IMG/VR virus record: IMGVR_UViG_3300025671_000219
Span: 1-35,570 of that record
DNA from: a virus
Length of the DNA stretch: 35,570 bases
Reading direction: 5' to 3' (one strand)
In this document: piece by piece, positions 12,324 through 22,383 of the stretch
How positions within the stretch are numbered: the stretch's first letter is position 1
Layout of the letters: each line of letters starts with the position of its first letter
Position numbers and translations under genes: made by a program
Notes under the pieces: generated by a model
Told to the model about the DNA's origin: nothing
The model's database searches: none
The model's input: the letters and a program-made list of their open reading frames with translations, nothing else

Positions 12324-14732
12324 ATGGCGCGTGTATCCTCCATTATCACCAACTTTCGTACTGGTGAAATATCTCCAAAGCTAGAAGGCCGCATTGACTT
12401 ACAAAAGTACAATGAAGCTGCCCAGACATTAAACAATATGGTTGTGTACCCGTCAGGCGGCGTTACACGGAGACCAGGCACATACTTTGCTGGACGTACA
12501 AAAGACGGTGGTAAAGTCAGGCTGATTGATTTTGAGTTCAGCGACGAACAGGCGTATATCCTAGAGTTTGGCGCTAACTACATTCGGTTCTACAAAGATG
12601 GTGGTTTGCTAACAGAGGCTTCACAAAGCATCACAGCGGTTACACAAGCGAACCCTGCCGTAGTTACAATTACTTCACACACATTCACAAACGGCGACAG
12701 GGTGCTAATATCCGGTGTTGCTGGCATGACAGAGTTGAACAACCGTGAATTTACTGTAGCGAATACAACGGCTAATACATTTGAATTGTCTGGTATCGAC
12801 AGCACGGCGTTTGACGCATACACAAGTGGCGGCACGGCATCGAAGATTGTTGAGGTTACGACTACATATTCAGTTACGGACATCTTTGAAATTAACCACG
12901 CACAGTCTGCCGATGTGTTGTACCTAGCGCACAAAGACCACGCACCAGCCAAGCTAACACGCACAACAGCTACCAGTTTTACGCTTACTGAAATTGATTT
13001 CACTGACGGCCCTTACCTTGACGAGAATGACACGGCAACAACCCTGTATGCGTCAGCCCAGACCGGAAGCGTAACGATTACAGCATCAGCAGCATTGTTT
13101 ACCGCAGCGGATGTTGGGCGTTACATCAGGTTCCGTGAGGTGCTTGAAATTGAACATGATGAGTGGGCGGCAAGCACCAGCTATGCTAATGGTGTATCTG
13201 TACGTTATAATGGACATGTGTATACTCAGGTAACAGGTTCTACCCAAACATCTGGGAACACACCGCCAGTACACCTAGAAGGCACAGAGACATATGGTGC
13301 GATTAATTGGCGTTACGACCATGATGCTACAGGTTACGTTGAAATAACCGCTTTCACAAACTCAACAACGGTTACGGCTACAGTAAAAGAAGATTCATTT
13401 GGGAATAGCAACTTGCCTGACCACGTTGTAGGTTCTGGCAATGCTACAAAGAAATGGTCACTAGGTGCATTCGGTGGCGACCAAGGCTACCCAAAGGCAG
13501 TAGGTTTCTACGAACAACGCCTATACTTTGCTGGCACCACAGGCCAGCCGCAGACTGTATTTGGTTCTGTTAGTGCAGACTTTGAGAACCACACGCCTGG
13601 CACGAATGATGACGACGCAGTAAACCTGACGATTGCATCAGATAAGGTGAATGTTATCAGGCATTTGCTTCCAGCACGTTTCCTGCAAATCCTAACCACA
13701 AGCGCAGAATTTACGCTATCAGGTGGCACAGGTGCTACACCAGTTACACCAACAAACGTGAACGTGCTGCGTGAGACGACATTCGGTTGTTCAGAGGTAA
13801 GACCGCTACGGGCTGGCAACAGCACCATCCTTATCCAGAAGGGGCAAGAGAAGGTGAAAGAGATTACCTTTGACTTGGACACTGATGGATTGTTGGGCAT
13901 CGACTTGAGTATCCTGGCTGACCATATCCCCCGTGGTGGTCTGATTGACATGGTGTGGCAACAGGAACCAGAACTTATTGTGTGGTTTGTTCATAATGAC
14001 GGACGGTTGATTGGGCTAACATACGACCGTGCTAATGCAGCTATCGGCTGGCATGACCACGACATTGGTGGCAGCGGCATTGTTGAGAGTGTTACGGCTA
14101 TCCCATCTGGCGCAGAAGACCAAGTATATGTGTCTGTAAAGCGTACTATAGACGGTGCTACTGTGCGCCATGTTGAATATCTGAAGACTATTGAGTTTGG
14201 CGATGACGTTGAGGATGCGTTCTACTTAGACAGCGGTTTGACATACGAAGGCGCGGCTACAACCACCATTAGTGGGCTAAATCATTTAGAGGGCGAGACA
14301 GTAGCTATTTTAGCTAATGGGGCTACTCACGCTGACAAAGTTGTATCAGGTGGACGGGTCACACTAGACCGTTCATCATCTAAGGTGCATATAGGCTATG
14401 GATACACGTCTACTATTGAGACGCTGCGGCTAGAGGCTGGCGCTGACGACGGCATTGCCCAAGGTAAGATTAAGCGTATTCATGGTGTGACTGCGCGGTT
14501 CTTTAAGACAGTCGGCGCAGAGTTGGGGCCAGACCTCAACAACCTAGACAGACTACCATTCCGTGACAGCAGCATGGCTATGAACCAAGCTGTGCCGTTG
14601 TTCACAGGCGACAAAGAGATTTATTTCCCATCAGGGTATGAGACAGATGCACGGGTTATTGTGCGGCAGTCACAGCCATTGCCTATGACTGTGCTGGCTA
14701 TCATGCGGAGGTCAAACACTTTCGATGCTTAG
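12324..14732 (+). CDS. Tail tubular protein B (nozzle, T7 gp12-like)
   Basis: An 802-aa beta-rich protein. The N-terminus (NFRTGEISPKLEGRIDLQKYNEAAQTLNN, then VYPSGGVTRRPGTYF) is diagnostic for the podovirus nozzle family. Residues about 110-165 hold an inserted beta domain (NGDRVLISGVAGMTELNN) of the kind often annotated as FCCH-like in phage tail proteins. The middle has GYPKAVGFYEQRLYFAGT, also characteristic. It forms the tail nozzle through which DNA leaves. It overlaps the next gene by 8 bp. Confidence 0.92.
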   Translation: MARVSSIITNFRTGEISPKLEGRIDLQKYNEAAQTLNNMVVYPSGGVTRRPGTYFAGRTKDGGKVRLIDFEFSDEQAYILEFGANYIRFYKDGGLLTEASQSITAVTQANPAVVTITSHTFTNGDRVLISGVAGMTELNNREFTVANTTANTFELSGIDSTAFDAYTSGGTASKIVEVTTTYSVTDIFEINHAQSADVLYLAHKDHAPAKLTRTTATSFTLTEIDFTDGPYLDENDTATTLYASAQTGSVTITASAALFTAADVGRYIRFREVLEIEHDEWAASTSYANGVSVRYNGHVYTQVTGSTQTSGNTPPVHLEGTETYGAINWRYDHDATGYVEITAFTNSTTVTATVKEDSFGNSNLPDHVVGSGNATKKWSLGAFGGDQGYPKAVGFYEQRLYFAGTTGQPQTVFGSVSADFENHTPGTNDDDAVNLTIASDKVNVIRHLLPARFLQILTTSAEFTLSGGTGATPVTPTNVNVLRETTFGCSEVRPLRAGNSTILIQKGQEKVKEITFDLDTDGLLGIDLSILADHIPRGGLIDMVWQQEPELIVWFVHNDGRLIGLTYDRANAAIGWHDHDIGGSGIVESVTAIPSGAEDQVYVSVKRTIDGATVRHVEYLKTIEFGDDVEDAFYLDSGLTYEGAATTTISGLNHLEGETVAILANGATHADKVVSGGRVTLDRSSSKVHIGYGYTSTIETLRLEAGADDGIAQGKIKRIHGVTARFFKTVGAELGPDLNNLDRLPFRDSSMAMNQAVPLFTGDKEIYFPSGYETDARVIVRQSQPLPMTVLAIMRRSNTFDA

Positions 14733-15147
14733 AATTGTGCCATTCAACTCTAGCCTTGTTAATAGCATTGAGACTGACTTTGAGTTTCCAGAAAGCATGC
14801 GGGCTGCGTTTGACAACGGCAAACAGGTTATTGGCTATGCTGTGATGGGCGATGATGACGTAGTGGCTGTCGGCGGCATACATGAGATGTGGGATGGTGT
14901 TGGCGAGGGCTGGGTAATCCTGTCCAAGCATGCGCCGAAATGGAAGCTGTCACTAGCTAGGTATGCTAAGACACTGTTTAGTAGTATACTGGCGACAACG
15001 AATTTACATCGTGTGCAAGCTAGTATTCACACGGGCGACCCAGAGGCGATTAGGTTTGCCAGATGGATGGGATTTGAAGATGAAGGTATTATGTATAAAT
15101 TTGGGCCAGACGGTAGTAACTACTATCGCATGGCAAGGGTGATATAA
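14725..15147 (+). CDS. GNAT-fold protein, T7 gp13-like internal virion protein A
   Basis: A 140-aa protein in the slot of T7 gene 13. The pattern VIGYAVMGDDDVVAVGGIHEMW, then HRVQASIHTGDPEAIRFARWMGFEDEGIMYKFGPDG is an acetyltransferase-like (GNAT) fold as seen in the T7 gp13 family. T7 gp13 is needed for virion assembly; acetyltransferase activity is not established for that family. It overlaps tail tubular B by 8 bp and meets the next gene in an ATAATG junction. Confidence 0.8.
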   Translation: MLRIVPFNSSLVNSIETDFEFPESMRAAFDNGKQVIGYAVMGDDDVVAVGGIHEMWDGVGEGWVILSKHAPKWKLSLARYAKTLFSSILATTNLHRVQASIHTGDPEAIRFARWMGFEDEGIMYKFGPDGSNYYRMARVI

Positions 15148-15602
15148 TGGCTTGGCAAGCAGTAGCAGCGGGCGCAGCGCTTGCTGGCGGCGTTATGGGT
15201 TACAAGGGAAATCAAGCTGCGGCAAAAGCTGCCAAGCAAACTGCTGAGTTCAATGCACAGGTTGCCGAGAACGAAGCTGTTATATTGCGCCGTGCCAAGG
15301 TAGATGAGGAAGCAAACTTACGCCAGAATTCCGAAAGGCTGGTTTCAACTCAAAAAGTAGCGACGGCAGCTTCCGGCGTAGAAATGTCTGGGAGTCCAAT
15401 GCAAGCGATAGCAGACGCTTATTTTAATGTGAACATGGATGCTTTAAAAATACAATATGCCGGTGATATCGAAGCCACAGCAAAAGCATCTGAAGCGGCA
15501 CTTGCCCGCGCTGGCGGCCGCGCAAAGGCAACAGCATATAAAACAGCATCGTACCAATCATTGCTAGAATCCGGTTCCAAAGCCGCAACCCTAATGGCGT
15601 GA
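15147..15602 (+). CDS. Internal virion protein B (T7 gp14-like)
   Basis: A 151-aa protein with a hydrophobic Ala/Gly-rich N-terminus (WQAVAAGAALAGGVMGYKG), a long helix (ETAEFNAQVAENEAVILRRAKVDEE region) and the motif VATAASGVEMSGSPMQAIADAYFN that marks the gp14-like ejection proteins. In T7, gp14 is ejected first and inserts in the outer membrane. Position between gp13-like and gp15-like genes supports the call. Confidence 0.85.
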   Translation: MAWQAVAAGAALAGGVMGYKGNQAAAKAAKQTAEFNAQVAENEAVILRRAKVDEEANLRQNSERLVSTQKVATAASGVEMSGSPMQAIADAYFNVNMDALKIQYAGDIEATAKASEAALARAGGRAKATAYKTASYQSLLESGSKAATLMA

Positions 15603-15609
15603 GGTAAAT

Positions 15610-17949
15610 ATGCCTAAGATTCCACTATACAATCAAGGTCAAGCTGGCGGCATAAGGCTGGCTACAGGTAGCCTTGGCCCCCGCGCTGGTTCAGAGTTTG
15701 AAGCACCAGGCCGCGCATTTGCCAGTTTAGGGGAAAGCATAACTAATATTGCTACTCAATTCGGAATGGCAGAAAAAAATAAAAACACGGCTGACAAAGA
15801 TGCTGAAATTAGTGAACGCCTTGCAAGAGAAATAAAAAACATTGAGAATGACCCCGCTTACACAACCGCGTCAGACGCGCGCACAGCTGTAGACCTGTTG
15901 AAGACACGGACATTTAGCGAGATTGATTCGCTAGACATGACTCCTAGCCAAAAACGCGCATTACGTTCTTCTGCTGCTAAGAACCTTTCTATACAGGGGC
16001 TAGATGCTGAACAAAAAGCGTATGGTAGGGGGCTGCAAGAAAGCGGTAAGAAAATGACCGCGCTATTTGATAGTAAGTTGGACTTGCTTAACTCTATGGT
16101 TCCTGGCGACCCAAGGGTTGACCTTATCAAAGCTGACTTGAATAATTACCGTCAAGAAGCGGAACTAAATGGCTTTTCCCAATACTTGCCGGACGGATAC
16201 AAAACATCACAGGCAACTGAGGATGTTATTGCAAAGCGTCAGGTTGCTAATGTCATTTCCAAAGAGAATGTAACTGAAACAGACATCGACAACCATGCGG
16301 TTTTTTTAACAAAGCAGTTTCGGTCTGGGCAGATTAGTGAAAGCGTGTTTAAGTCAGGTTCTAAAACTCTTGAATCGAAGCGAAAGTCTTTAAGGCTTAT
16401 TGAGGCAGCTAGTCAAAGTGAAACCCTCCAATCATTTAAAAATGTTGCGAACAACATACTTTATGACGATGACGCCACGTTCACAGATTTAGAGGCAGCA
16501 AAAGAGGAAGCTGAAAACAAAACTGGCAGATTTGCGGGTCTTGATGACGCCGACCGCCCTGCGATTGTATCTATCCTGAAATCTGGCATGGCAGAACGCG
16601 CGAATATTGAAGGTGCGGAAGTTGCAAAAAACCTTGAGTTCGCCGCGTTAGAAGTTGCCAGGAATGGTATTGTCTCATCGGAAGCAAAACAAAACTTGGA
16701 CAGGCTGCAAAAAATAAACCCAGTGGCAGCTGAAAAGTCAGCAAGGGTTCTTAAAGCAGCAAGCACGGCTAATAAATTTGTCGGCGGTTTAGAACTTGCA
16801 TCAAATAAAACATGGGCTGAAAGAACTGCTGATTTGGTTAAGCAGCGTGACGCTGCTGTAGACGCCGGACGCAAAGACGACGCGCTTGTTTTGAACGATG
16901 CACTAAAAACAGCCCGTGATTTGCAGATTGAACGCACTGAAGCCATCAAGAAAGACCCTAAAAAGTATTACGACTTAAATGCTAAAGGCCGCAAAGAAGA
17001 ACAAAAAGGCGCTGGTTATGTTGCGTGGGCAAAGTCAGTCGACTTGCGCGATGATGAAATAACTCTTTTCACAGTAGACCAGCAAGAGAATATAAAGGAA
17101 CGAATTGAAGCAGCGTCACCTTTAATGAAAGCGGCTATATACGACGAAGTAAAGTCAGAGTTCCCTGGTGCGCCTAGCCATATAATAGTGCAGTCATTTC
17201 GTAAGGCGGGTATGTCTGTTGTTGACAACATCTTGATGGTGACTGCGGGGAATCCTGTTGCTGATGATTTAGCGGCAGCAATAGCTTATGACGACAAAGA
17301 CCTAAAAGCACAGATTGGCGATGTAGACGTAGAGAAAAACATTGCACAGCATGTAATGAACGAGATGTCTGTCTTCAATAAATCAATTACTGGCGCAAGC
17401 CAGCAAGGGCCGTTTTTAAATAGGGCCGGTATTGGTGCAGAAGGCAACACAGGCGGTCGGGAATCTTTTGTGGGGGAAATGAACGCAGCTGTTCTAAAGT
17501 TAGCAAAACTTTATTTTGTTAAAGGGAATGACCCAGCTAAGGCTGCGCGCATGGCTGCGCGCGTCCACACATCGCAGTTTGTGTATTCAGAAATAAACGA
17601 CCAGCCAATTAGGGTTCCGGCTAAATATGGCCAAGCTGACGCAGACAAATTTGCTGCTGGTTTATCTCAGGTATTAAAGCAACTGCGCCCAGAACAAATC
17701 CAGCTACAGTCTGGCGCTAACGAAACAGAACAGCAAATAAAAACAGACTTAGCTGTTAGTCGTATTCGCACAAAAGGGGCGTGGCTGACTACTGGAGACA
17801 GCAAGGGTGTCTACTTGGTTGATGAGTTAGGTGTTCCAGTAAAAGACAGGGACAATAAGCGCATAACAATCATGTTCGCTAATATTGCGGGGGCAGCAAG
17901 CGTCTCCGACATTCCAGACTTACCGTCTGAGTTTGGGGATACCCCATAA
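15610..17949 (+). CDS. Internal virion protein C (T7 gp15-like ejection protein)
   Basis: A 779-aa, mainly helical protein rich in Ala, Lys and Asp. The N-terminal GSEFEAPGRAFASLGESI is typical of this group, followed by long helical segments (for example AEKNKNTADKDAEISERLAREIKN). No enzyme motif seen. T7 gp15 forms the periplasmic part of the DNA ejection conduit together with gp16. Length is close to the T7 protein (747 aa). GAGG precedes the ATG. Confidence 0.82.
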   Translation: MPKIPLYNQGQAGGIRLATGSLGPRAGSEFEAPGRAFASLGESITNIATQFGMAEKNKNTADKDAEISERLAREIKNIENDPAYTTASDARTAVDLLKTRTFSEIDSLDMTPSQKRALRSSAAKNLSIQGLDAEQKAYGRGLQESGKKMTALFDSKLDLLNSMVPGDPRVDLIKADLNNYRQEAELNGFSQYLPDGYKTSQATEDVIAKRQVANVISKENVTETDIDNHAVFLTKQFRSGQISESVFKSGSKTLESKRKSLRLIEAASQSETLQSFKNVANNILYDDDATFTDLEAAKEEAENKTGRFAGLDDADRPAIVSILKSGMAERANIEGAEVAKNLEFAALEVARNGIVSSEAKQNLDRLQKINPVAAEKSARVLKAASTANKFVGGLELASNKTWAERTADLVKQRDAAVDAGRKDDALVLNDALKTARDLQIERTEAIKKDPKKYYDLNAKGRKEEQKGAGYVAWAKSVDLRDDEITLFTVDQQENIKERIEAASPLMKAAIYDEVKSEFPGAPSHIIVQSFRKAGMSVVDNILMVTAGNPVADDLAAAIAYDDKDLKAQIGDVDVEKNIAQHVMNEMSVFNKSITGASQQGPFLNRAGIGAEGNTGGRESFVGEMNAAVLKLAKLYFVKGNDPAKAARMAARVHTSQFVYSEINDQPIRVPAKYGQADADKFAAGLSQVLKQLRPEQIQLQSGANETEQQIKTDLAVSRIRTKGAWLTTGDSKGVYLVDELGVPVKDRDNKRITIMFANIAGAASVSDIPDLPSEFGDTP

Positions 17950-17950
17950 C

Positions 17951-19735
17951 ATGGTAGATTTATTTATCCCAGAACAAACTGATGACCCAGTTTTAAGTGG
18001 TAATCTGCTTGATTACACATATTCCGATGATAGCCTGGTATTCACTACTGCCATTGAAGATGCTTTATACAGCAATCCGACTACATCTTTATTTAGAATG
18101 GGTGAACTATATTTAGCTAATCGGTCTGGCAAAAAGCTAAGTAAAGATGATTGGTTGCAAAGTGAGTTCTATCGTGAGGGTTTAACGGTAGGCGACGACG
18201 GGATTACCGATGAGGCCGCAGCTGTATTGGCCGAGAGGTTTGATTACAGAACAAGACGCGACCAAATCTTTTCACGTTCACAGGAAGGTTTTGGCACTAG
18301 CGCAATCATGCTTGGTGGTGGCTTCTTAGGCAGCATGTTCGACCCGTTAGCTGTAGGTGCATCAATAGTTCCAAGTATCGCTGTTGGGCGCTTGGCATAT
18401 AGTGCTACACAGACAGGCAGATTGGCTAGGGCAGCAAAGAAAATTGACGATGTGAGTGCGGCTAATAAAGCAAAGTACGGCGCAACAGCGACCAGGCTTG
18501 CTGAAGGCGGCTTAGTCGGCGGTGCTGAAGCAGCTTTGTTTGAACCATTCATTTACGGCGCTGCGAGGTACGAACAGGATGACACTTACGGCGCTATGGA
18601 TTCATTTATGAACATAGTGTTTGGTACTGCACTTGGCGGCGGCTTGCATGCTGTTACTGGTAAAGTTGGTGACATGACTAAACGTGCATCACCGCAAACA
18701 ATAAACAATGCGTTGCAAACATCTGTTGGCGAACTTGTCACGACAGGTCAAGTGCGCGGCGCATCAAAGATAATCGAGGCAGATGTTCAGACAAGAACTG
18801 CTGGTGTTTCAGCGCGGAGACTTGACCCTCAAAGAAACCCTGGCGCGTTTGGTTCACCGCCGCGCGGCATGTTTGAGGAAGATATTATCCCAGAGGTAAA
18901 AGGTGTCGCTTACCCAGAAATTCTTAGGGCAGCATTGCCGTCTAACCGTGCAAAATTACGCCCACAAACACTACGCCAGGCTGTTCTAGCGCGTGGGGGG
19001 ATAGACCCCAACGACCCAAACCTTGCAGACCTTGGCGAAGCCGCAAAAGGAATTAAGCGTAGCCGTGCTAAAGGCGGTGTTTCTATTGACGAAATAGGTC
19101 TGCGGCTGACGGAAGAAGGTTACTTTGATGGGCGAGTTCCAGATGGTGAACGCCCCACTGTAGCGGAGATTATTGACGCGATTGTAGAAGATTACGATAG
19201 CAGCGACGGCAAAACTTTGCACAGCGGTAGGTTTTTTTCGCCCAGAGACCCTAGGCTACCAGCTTTTGAAAAAGCAGAAGAATTGTTTGAGGAGGCACGG
19301 CTTTTAGGAATTGACCCAAAAGGCATGCGCCAGGAAGACTTCTACAGAGTTCTTGGTCAAAAGCAAGATTTTGAGTTGCGCGGGATGGAAGCCCACAGTC
19401 GTCCAGAAGGCCCAAGCCAGGATGACATTGATTCATCAATAGCTGACGCGGAAGCTGCTGGTTATCGTGGTATTGAGTTCAGCGAGTTTAGCAAAATGAT
19501 GCGAGAGTTAGACGCAGAACCAGAATACAATCCGGTTGCTAGAGATGCTGATGATATAGAACTGACAGCGATGATTGAGGACATAAAGGCCAGGGTGGAA
19601 AATGGCGAACTAGATTCCAATGAGGTTGCAGAATATTTAGCTGAAGCCGACAATATTATTCGGCAAGCTGAAAACCACGACTCATTAGCGCACCAGGCTG
19701 TAGCCTGTATTACAGGGAAATCATTCACAACATGA
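17951..19735 (+). CDS. Internal virion protein, N-terminal half equivalent (594 aa)
   Basis: Start chosen at ATG 17951, just after the stop of the previous gene; a longer frame from 17885 would overlap it by 65 bp. The 594-aa product has Gly/Ala-rich hydrophobic stretches (SAIMLGGGFLGSMF, VGASIVPSIAVG, about residues 110-150) suited to membrane insertion, then an acidic, likely flexible C-terminal part. No transglycosylase motif was seen. Together with the next gene it takes the place of the single large gp16 of T7; the two overlap by ATGA. Confidence 0.75.
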   Translation: MVDLFIPEQTDDPVLSGNLLDYTYSDDSLVFTTAIEDALYSNPTTSLFRMGELYLANRSGKKLSKDDWLQSEFYREGLTVGDDGITDEAAAVLAERFDYRTRRDQIFSRSQEGFGTSAIMLGGGFLGSMFDPLAVGASIVPSIAVGRLAYSATQTGRLARAAKKIDDVSAANKAKYGATATRLAEGGLVGGAEAALFEPFIYGAARYEQDDTYGAMDSFMNIVFGTALGGGLHAVTGKVGDMTKRASPQTINNALQTSVGELVTTGQVRGASKIIEADVQTRTAGVSARRLDPQRNPGAFGSPPRGMFEEDIIPEVKGVAYPEILRAALPSNRAKLRPQTLRQAVLARGGIDPNDPNLADLGEAAKGIKRSRAKGGVSIDEIGLRLTEEGYFDGRVPDGERPTVAEIIDAIVEDYDSSDGKTLHSGRFFSPRDPRLPAFEKAEELFEEARLLGIDPKGMRQEDFYRVLGQKQDFELRGMEAHSRPEGPSQDDIDSSIADAEAAGYRGIEFSEFSKMMRELDAEPEYNPVARDADDIELTAMIEDIKARVENGELDSNEVAEYLAEADNIIRQAENHDSLAHQAVACITGKSFTT

Positions 19736-22332
19736 GTTATGAAAATTGTAGAAAAGATATAATTTCTGCGGCGACGGCCAAAGGCGTCAAACTTACTGCC
19801 AAAGAAGCTGACGACTTAATGGACAAGTACGCGCGCGAACTGGAGAAACAGTTTGGCAACCGTGTTATTGGAGACCCAGAACATAAGACCGTTGTAAATA
19901 TCATTACAGAAAACAAGAAGAACGAGTTGATACGCGCTTATATTGAAAAGCGAAATCGGGTGTTAAACCTAGTAAAGTACACTCAGTTGAAAGATTTTAT
20001 TGACGGATACGATGGGCCACCAGGCGAGGCTTTAGAGGCTTTTTTAGTTGGCACACACAAGAACGTTCTTAATGGCCGCCGTAGCGTTGACTACAAGCAG
20101 AAATCTATATTCAACGAAGAATTTGGTGGAGTGTTAGCCGCTTTAGAGGAACGTGATTTAGTTCAAACATTTGCTAGCGGCAAGCTAGACGCTGCTATTA
20201 AGCGAGAGATATTTGTTTACCGTGCTAAAAGCGATGTAACTATTGATGGCAGAGAATACCCAGGTGGCAAGTTTGGGGCTAGTGGCATCAAAGAGGCGGC
20301 TGATATTGCTGAAGTATTGGTAAAAGCGCAAAGCCGTATGTTGCGCCGGAAAAACAGAAACGGTGCGTTTATTGCTGAGTTGGAAAGTTGGATTATTCGT
20401 CAAGACCACGATGCCAGTTTGATGCGAAAGGCAGGGTTTGAGGGCTGGTACAGGTTTGTTACAGAAGGCCAGTTGCTAGACGAAGCCCGCATGATAAAAC
20501 AGCTTGACCCTAAAGAGGTGGATAAACTAGGGGAAGCTGGCGCGCTGAAGGAAGCGTTGCAGCGAAGCTATAATAATCTGGTTATGGGCAACCATATGAA
20601 AGTGGATGATATTCAAGGCTTCAAAGATGTAGACAAGATTACCGCGTTTAAAGGACCAGCCAACAAAGCAAAGTCTGCGAGTCAATCGCGCACAATACAT
20701 TTTAAAGGGCCTGATGAAGCCCACGCATACTCACAAAAATTTAGCCGCATGTCATTTGCAGAAGCATTTATGTCTGGAATGCAGCATGACGCAGAGACAA
20801 TAGGGCTTCTTGAGGCGTTTGGCCCGAACCCTGGGGCGATGCTTGCCCGCATTTTGGATGAGTATGAGGCGAAGCAAACGCCTGAAATGAAGAAACCGCT
20901 TTCACGGCGACGCATTGAAAATCAAATGAAAGAGGTTGACGGTTCTATGCGCGCTAGGCATATGTCTGCGCCTATCTTTGGCGGCGCGGATTTTGCTGAC
21001 ATAGCTGGTGGGTGGCGCATGCTGCAAAACATGATACGTTTAGGTGGTGCAACAATTTCATCGTTTTCAGACATTGCTACAAAAGCATCAGCAATACACG
21101 CTATGACTGATAAAAACATATTCCAGGCTTATGCCTCGTCTATTGGAGATGTGTTTAGCACTTTCAATTCAAAAGACCAGAAGCAGTTAGCATTTCTAAT
21201 AAATGTTGGCGTTGAAAATATGCAACAAAACTTTTTGTCGCGGTTTGGTTCAAACGACAGCGGCCCAGGAATGATTGCAAAAGCCCAACAAATATTCTTT
21301 AAAATCAACGGTATGCAATGGTGGAACAAGGTTCAAAAAGTTGGTGTTGCGCGTACACTCGCCGCAGATTTAGCCAGCAAAGCGGGAAAGACATTTGACC
21401 AGTTGCCTACAGAAAGCAAATCGTTGCTGTCCAGGTACGGCATATCATCTGATGACTGGGATTTGTTGCGCAGCGCAGATTTGTTTGCAGCTGATGGGCG
21501 TAAGTACATGGTTGCACAGGCTGTAGAAAATATCGACCCAGCAAAAATTGACGCCGAGTTAAGTAAACGCCTAGGGATAACAGATATAACACAGAACCAG
21601 CGTGACAATTTTGTTGATGAGTTGCGTGGTAAACTTGGCACCCTTTACACAGACACGGCAGACATTGCTATTCCGACCCCAGGTGCTAAAGAACGTGCAA
21701 TTATGAACCAAGGATTGATGCGGGGCACACCAGCCGGTGAGGCAATCCGCACAATCATGCAGCTAAAAGCATTCCCTATTACCTATCTAACGAAAGGCAT
21801 AGCTAGTCAGTATCACATGAGTGGTAAGGCTGGGATTGCTAAGATGATGATTGGCAGCACAATCATGGGTTATTTGTCGATGGCTACTAAAGATATCCTT
21901 AGAGGAAAAGAACCACGGGATGCTTTTAGTGCTGACATGGCTAAGAATAAAGACACATTCATAGCTGCGTTTTTGCAGGGCGGCGGTGCTGGTATTTTTG
22001 GAGACTTCATATTTGGCGAGGCAAACAGATATGGTCAGTCATTTACAACAACCCTTTTAGGCCCCACAGCTGGAACCGCTGATGACCTATACACAATATA
22101 CTCAAAAGTAATTCAGGGTGATGATGCGGCGTCAAATTTGGTGCGCTTGGGATTGCAAAATGCACCATTTATCAATCTATTCTATACCCGCGCGGCCATG
22201 GAATATTTGTTTATTTATGGAATACAGGAAGCATCAAACCCAGGGTATCTGCGTAGAATGGAAAAGCGGTTAAAAACAGAAAACGACCAAGAGTTCATAT
22301 TCTCGCCATCTGAATACGCGGTTCAATTCTAA
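19732..22332 (+). CDS. Large internal virion protein (T7 gp16-like, C-terminal part)
   Basis: An 866-aa mostly helical protein. The C-terminal third is characteristic of large podovirus ejection proteins: RTIMQLKAFPITYLTKGIA, AKMMIGSTIMGYLSMATKDIL, then GGGAGIFGDFIFGEANRYG and ending in FSPSEYAVQF. Residues about 430-470 contain a hydrophobic helix. It should be packaged in the head as part of the core and ejected to form the inner-membrane channel. It is the last virion-core gene before the fibres. Confidence 0.82.
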   Translation: MSYENCRKDIISAATAKGVKLTAKEADDLMDKYARELEKQFGNRVIGDPEHKTVVNIITENKKNELIRAYIEKRNRVLNLVKYTQLKDFIDGYDGPPGEALEAFLVGTHKNVLNGRRSVDYKQKSIFNEEFGGVLAALEERDLVQTFASGKLDAAIKREIFVYRAKSDVTIDGREYPGGKFGASGIKEAADIAEVLVKAQSRMLRRKNRNGAFIAELESWIIRQDHDASLMRKAGFEGWYRFVTEGQLLDEARMIKQLDPKEVDKLGEAGALKEALQRSYNNLVMGNHMKVDDIQGFKDVDKITAFKGPANKAKSASQSRTIHFKGPDEAHAYSQKFSRMSFAEAFMSGMQHDAETIGLLEAFGPNPGAMLARILDEYEAKQTPEMKKPLSRRRIENQMKEVDGSMRARHMSAPIFGGADFADIAGGWRMLQNMIRLGGATISSFSDIATKASAIHAMTDKNIFQAYASSIGDVFSTFNSKDQKQLAFLINVGVENMQQNFLSRFGSNDSGPGMIAKAQQIFFKINGMQWWNKVQKVGVARTLAADLASKAGKTFDQLPTESKSLLSRYGISSDDWDLLRSADLFAADGRKYMVAQAVENIDPAKIDAELSKRLGITDITQNQRDNFVDELRGKLGTLYTDTADIAIPTPGAKERAIMNQGLMRGTPAGEAIRTIMQLKAFPITYLTKGIASQYHMSGKAGIAKMMIGSTIMGYLSMATKDILRGKEPRDAFSADMAKNKDTFIAAFLQGGGAGIFGDFIFGEANRYGQSFTTTLLGPTAGTADDLYTIYSKVIQGDDAASNLVRLGLQNAPFINLFYTRAAMEYLFIYGIQEASNPGYLRRMEKRLKTENDQEFIFSPSEYAVQF

Positions 22333-22383
22333 CAACCTTTCGCAACAGGTAAAAATGCTGTATATATATGCTAGGAGTTAAAT

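Noticed and set aside
7082-22332. Search for a T7-type RNA polymerase, DNA polymerase or integrase hidden among large frames
   Set aside because: All large frames in this stretch fit portal, scaffold, capsid, tail and ejection proteins; no polymerase or recombinase motif was seen there or elsewhere.
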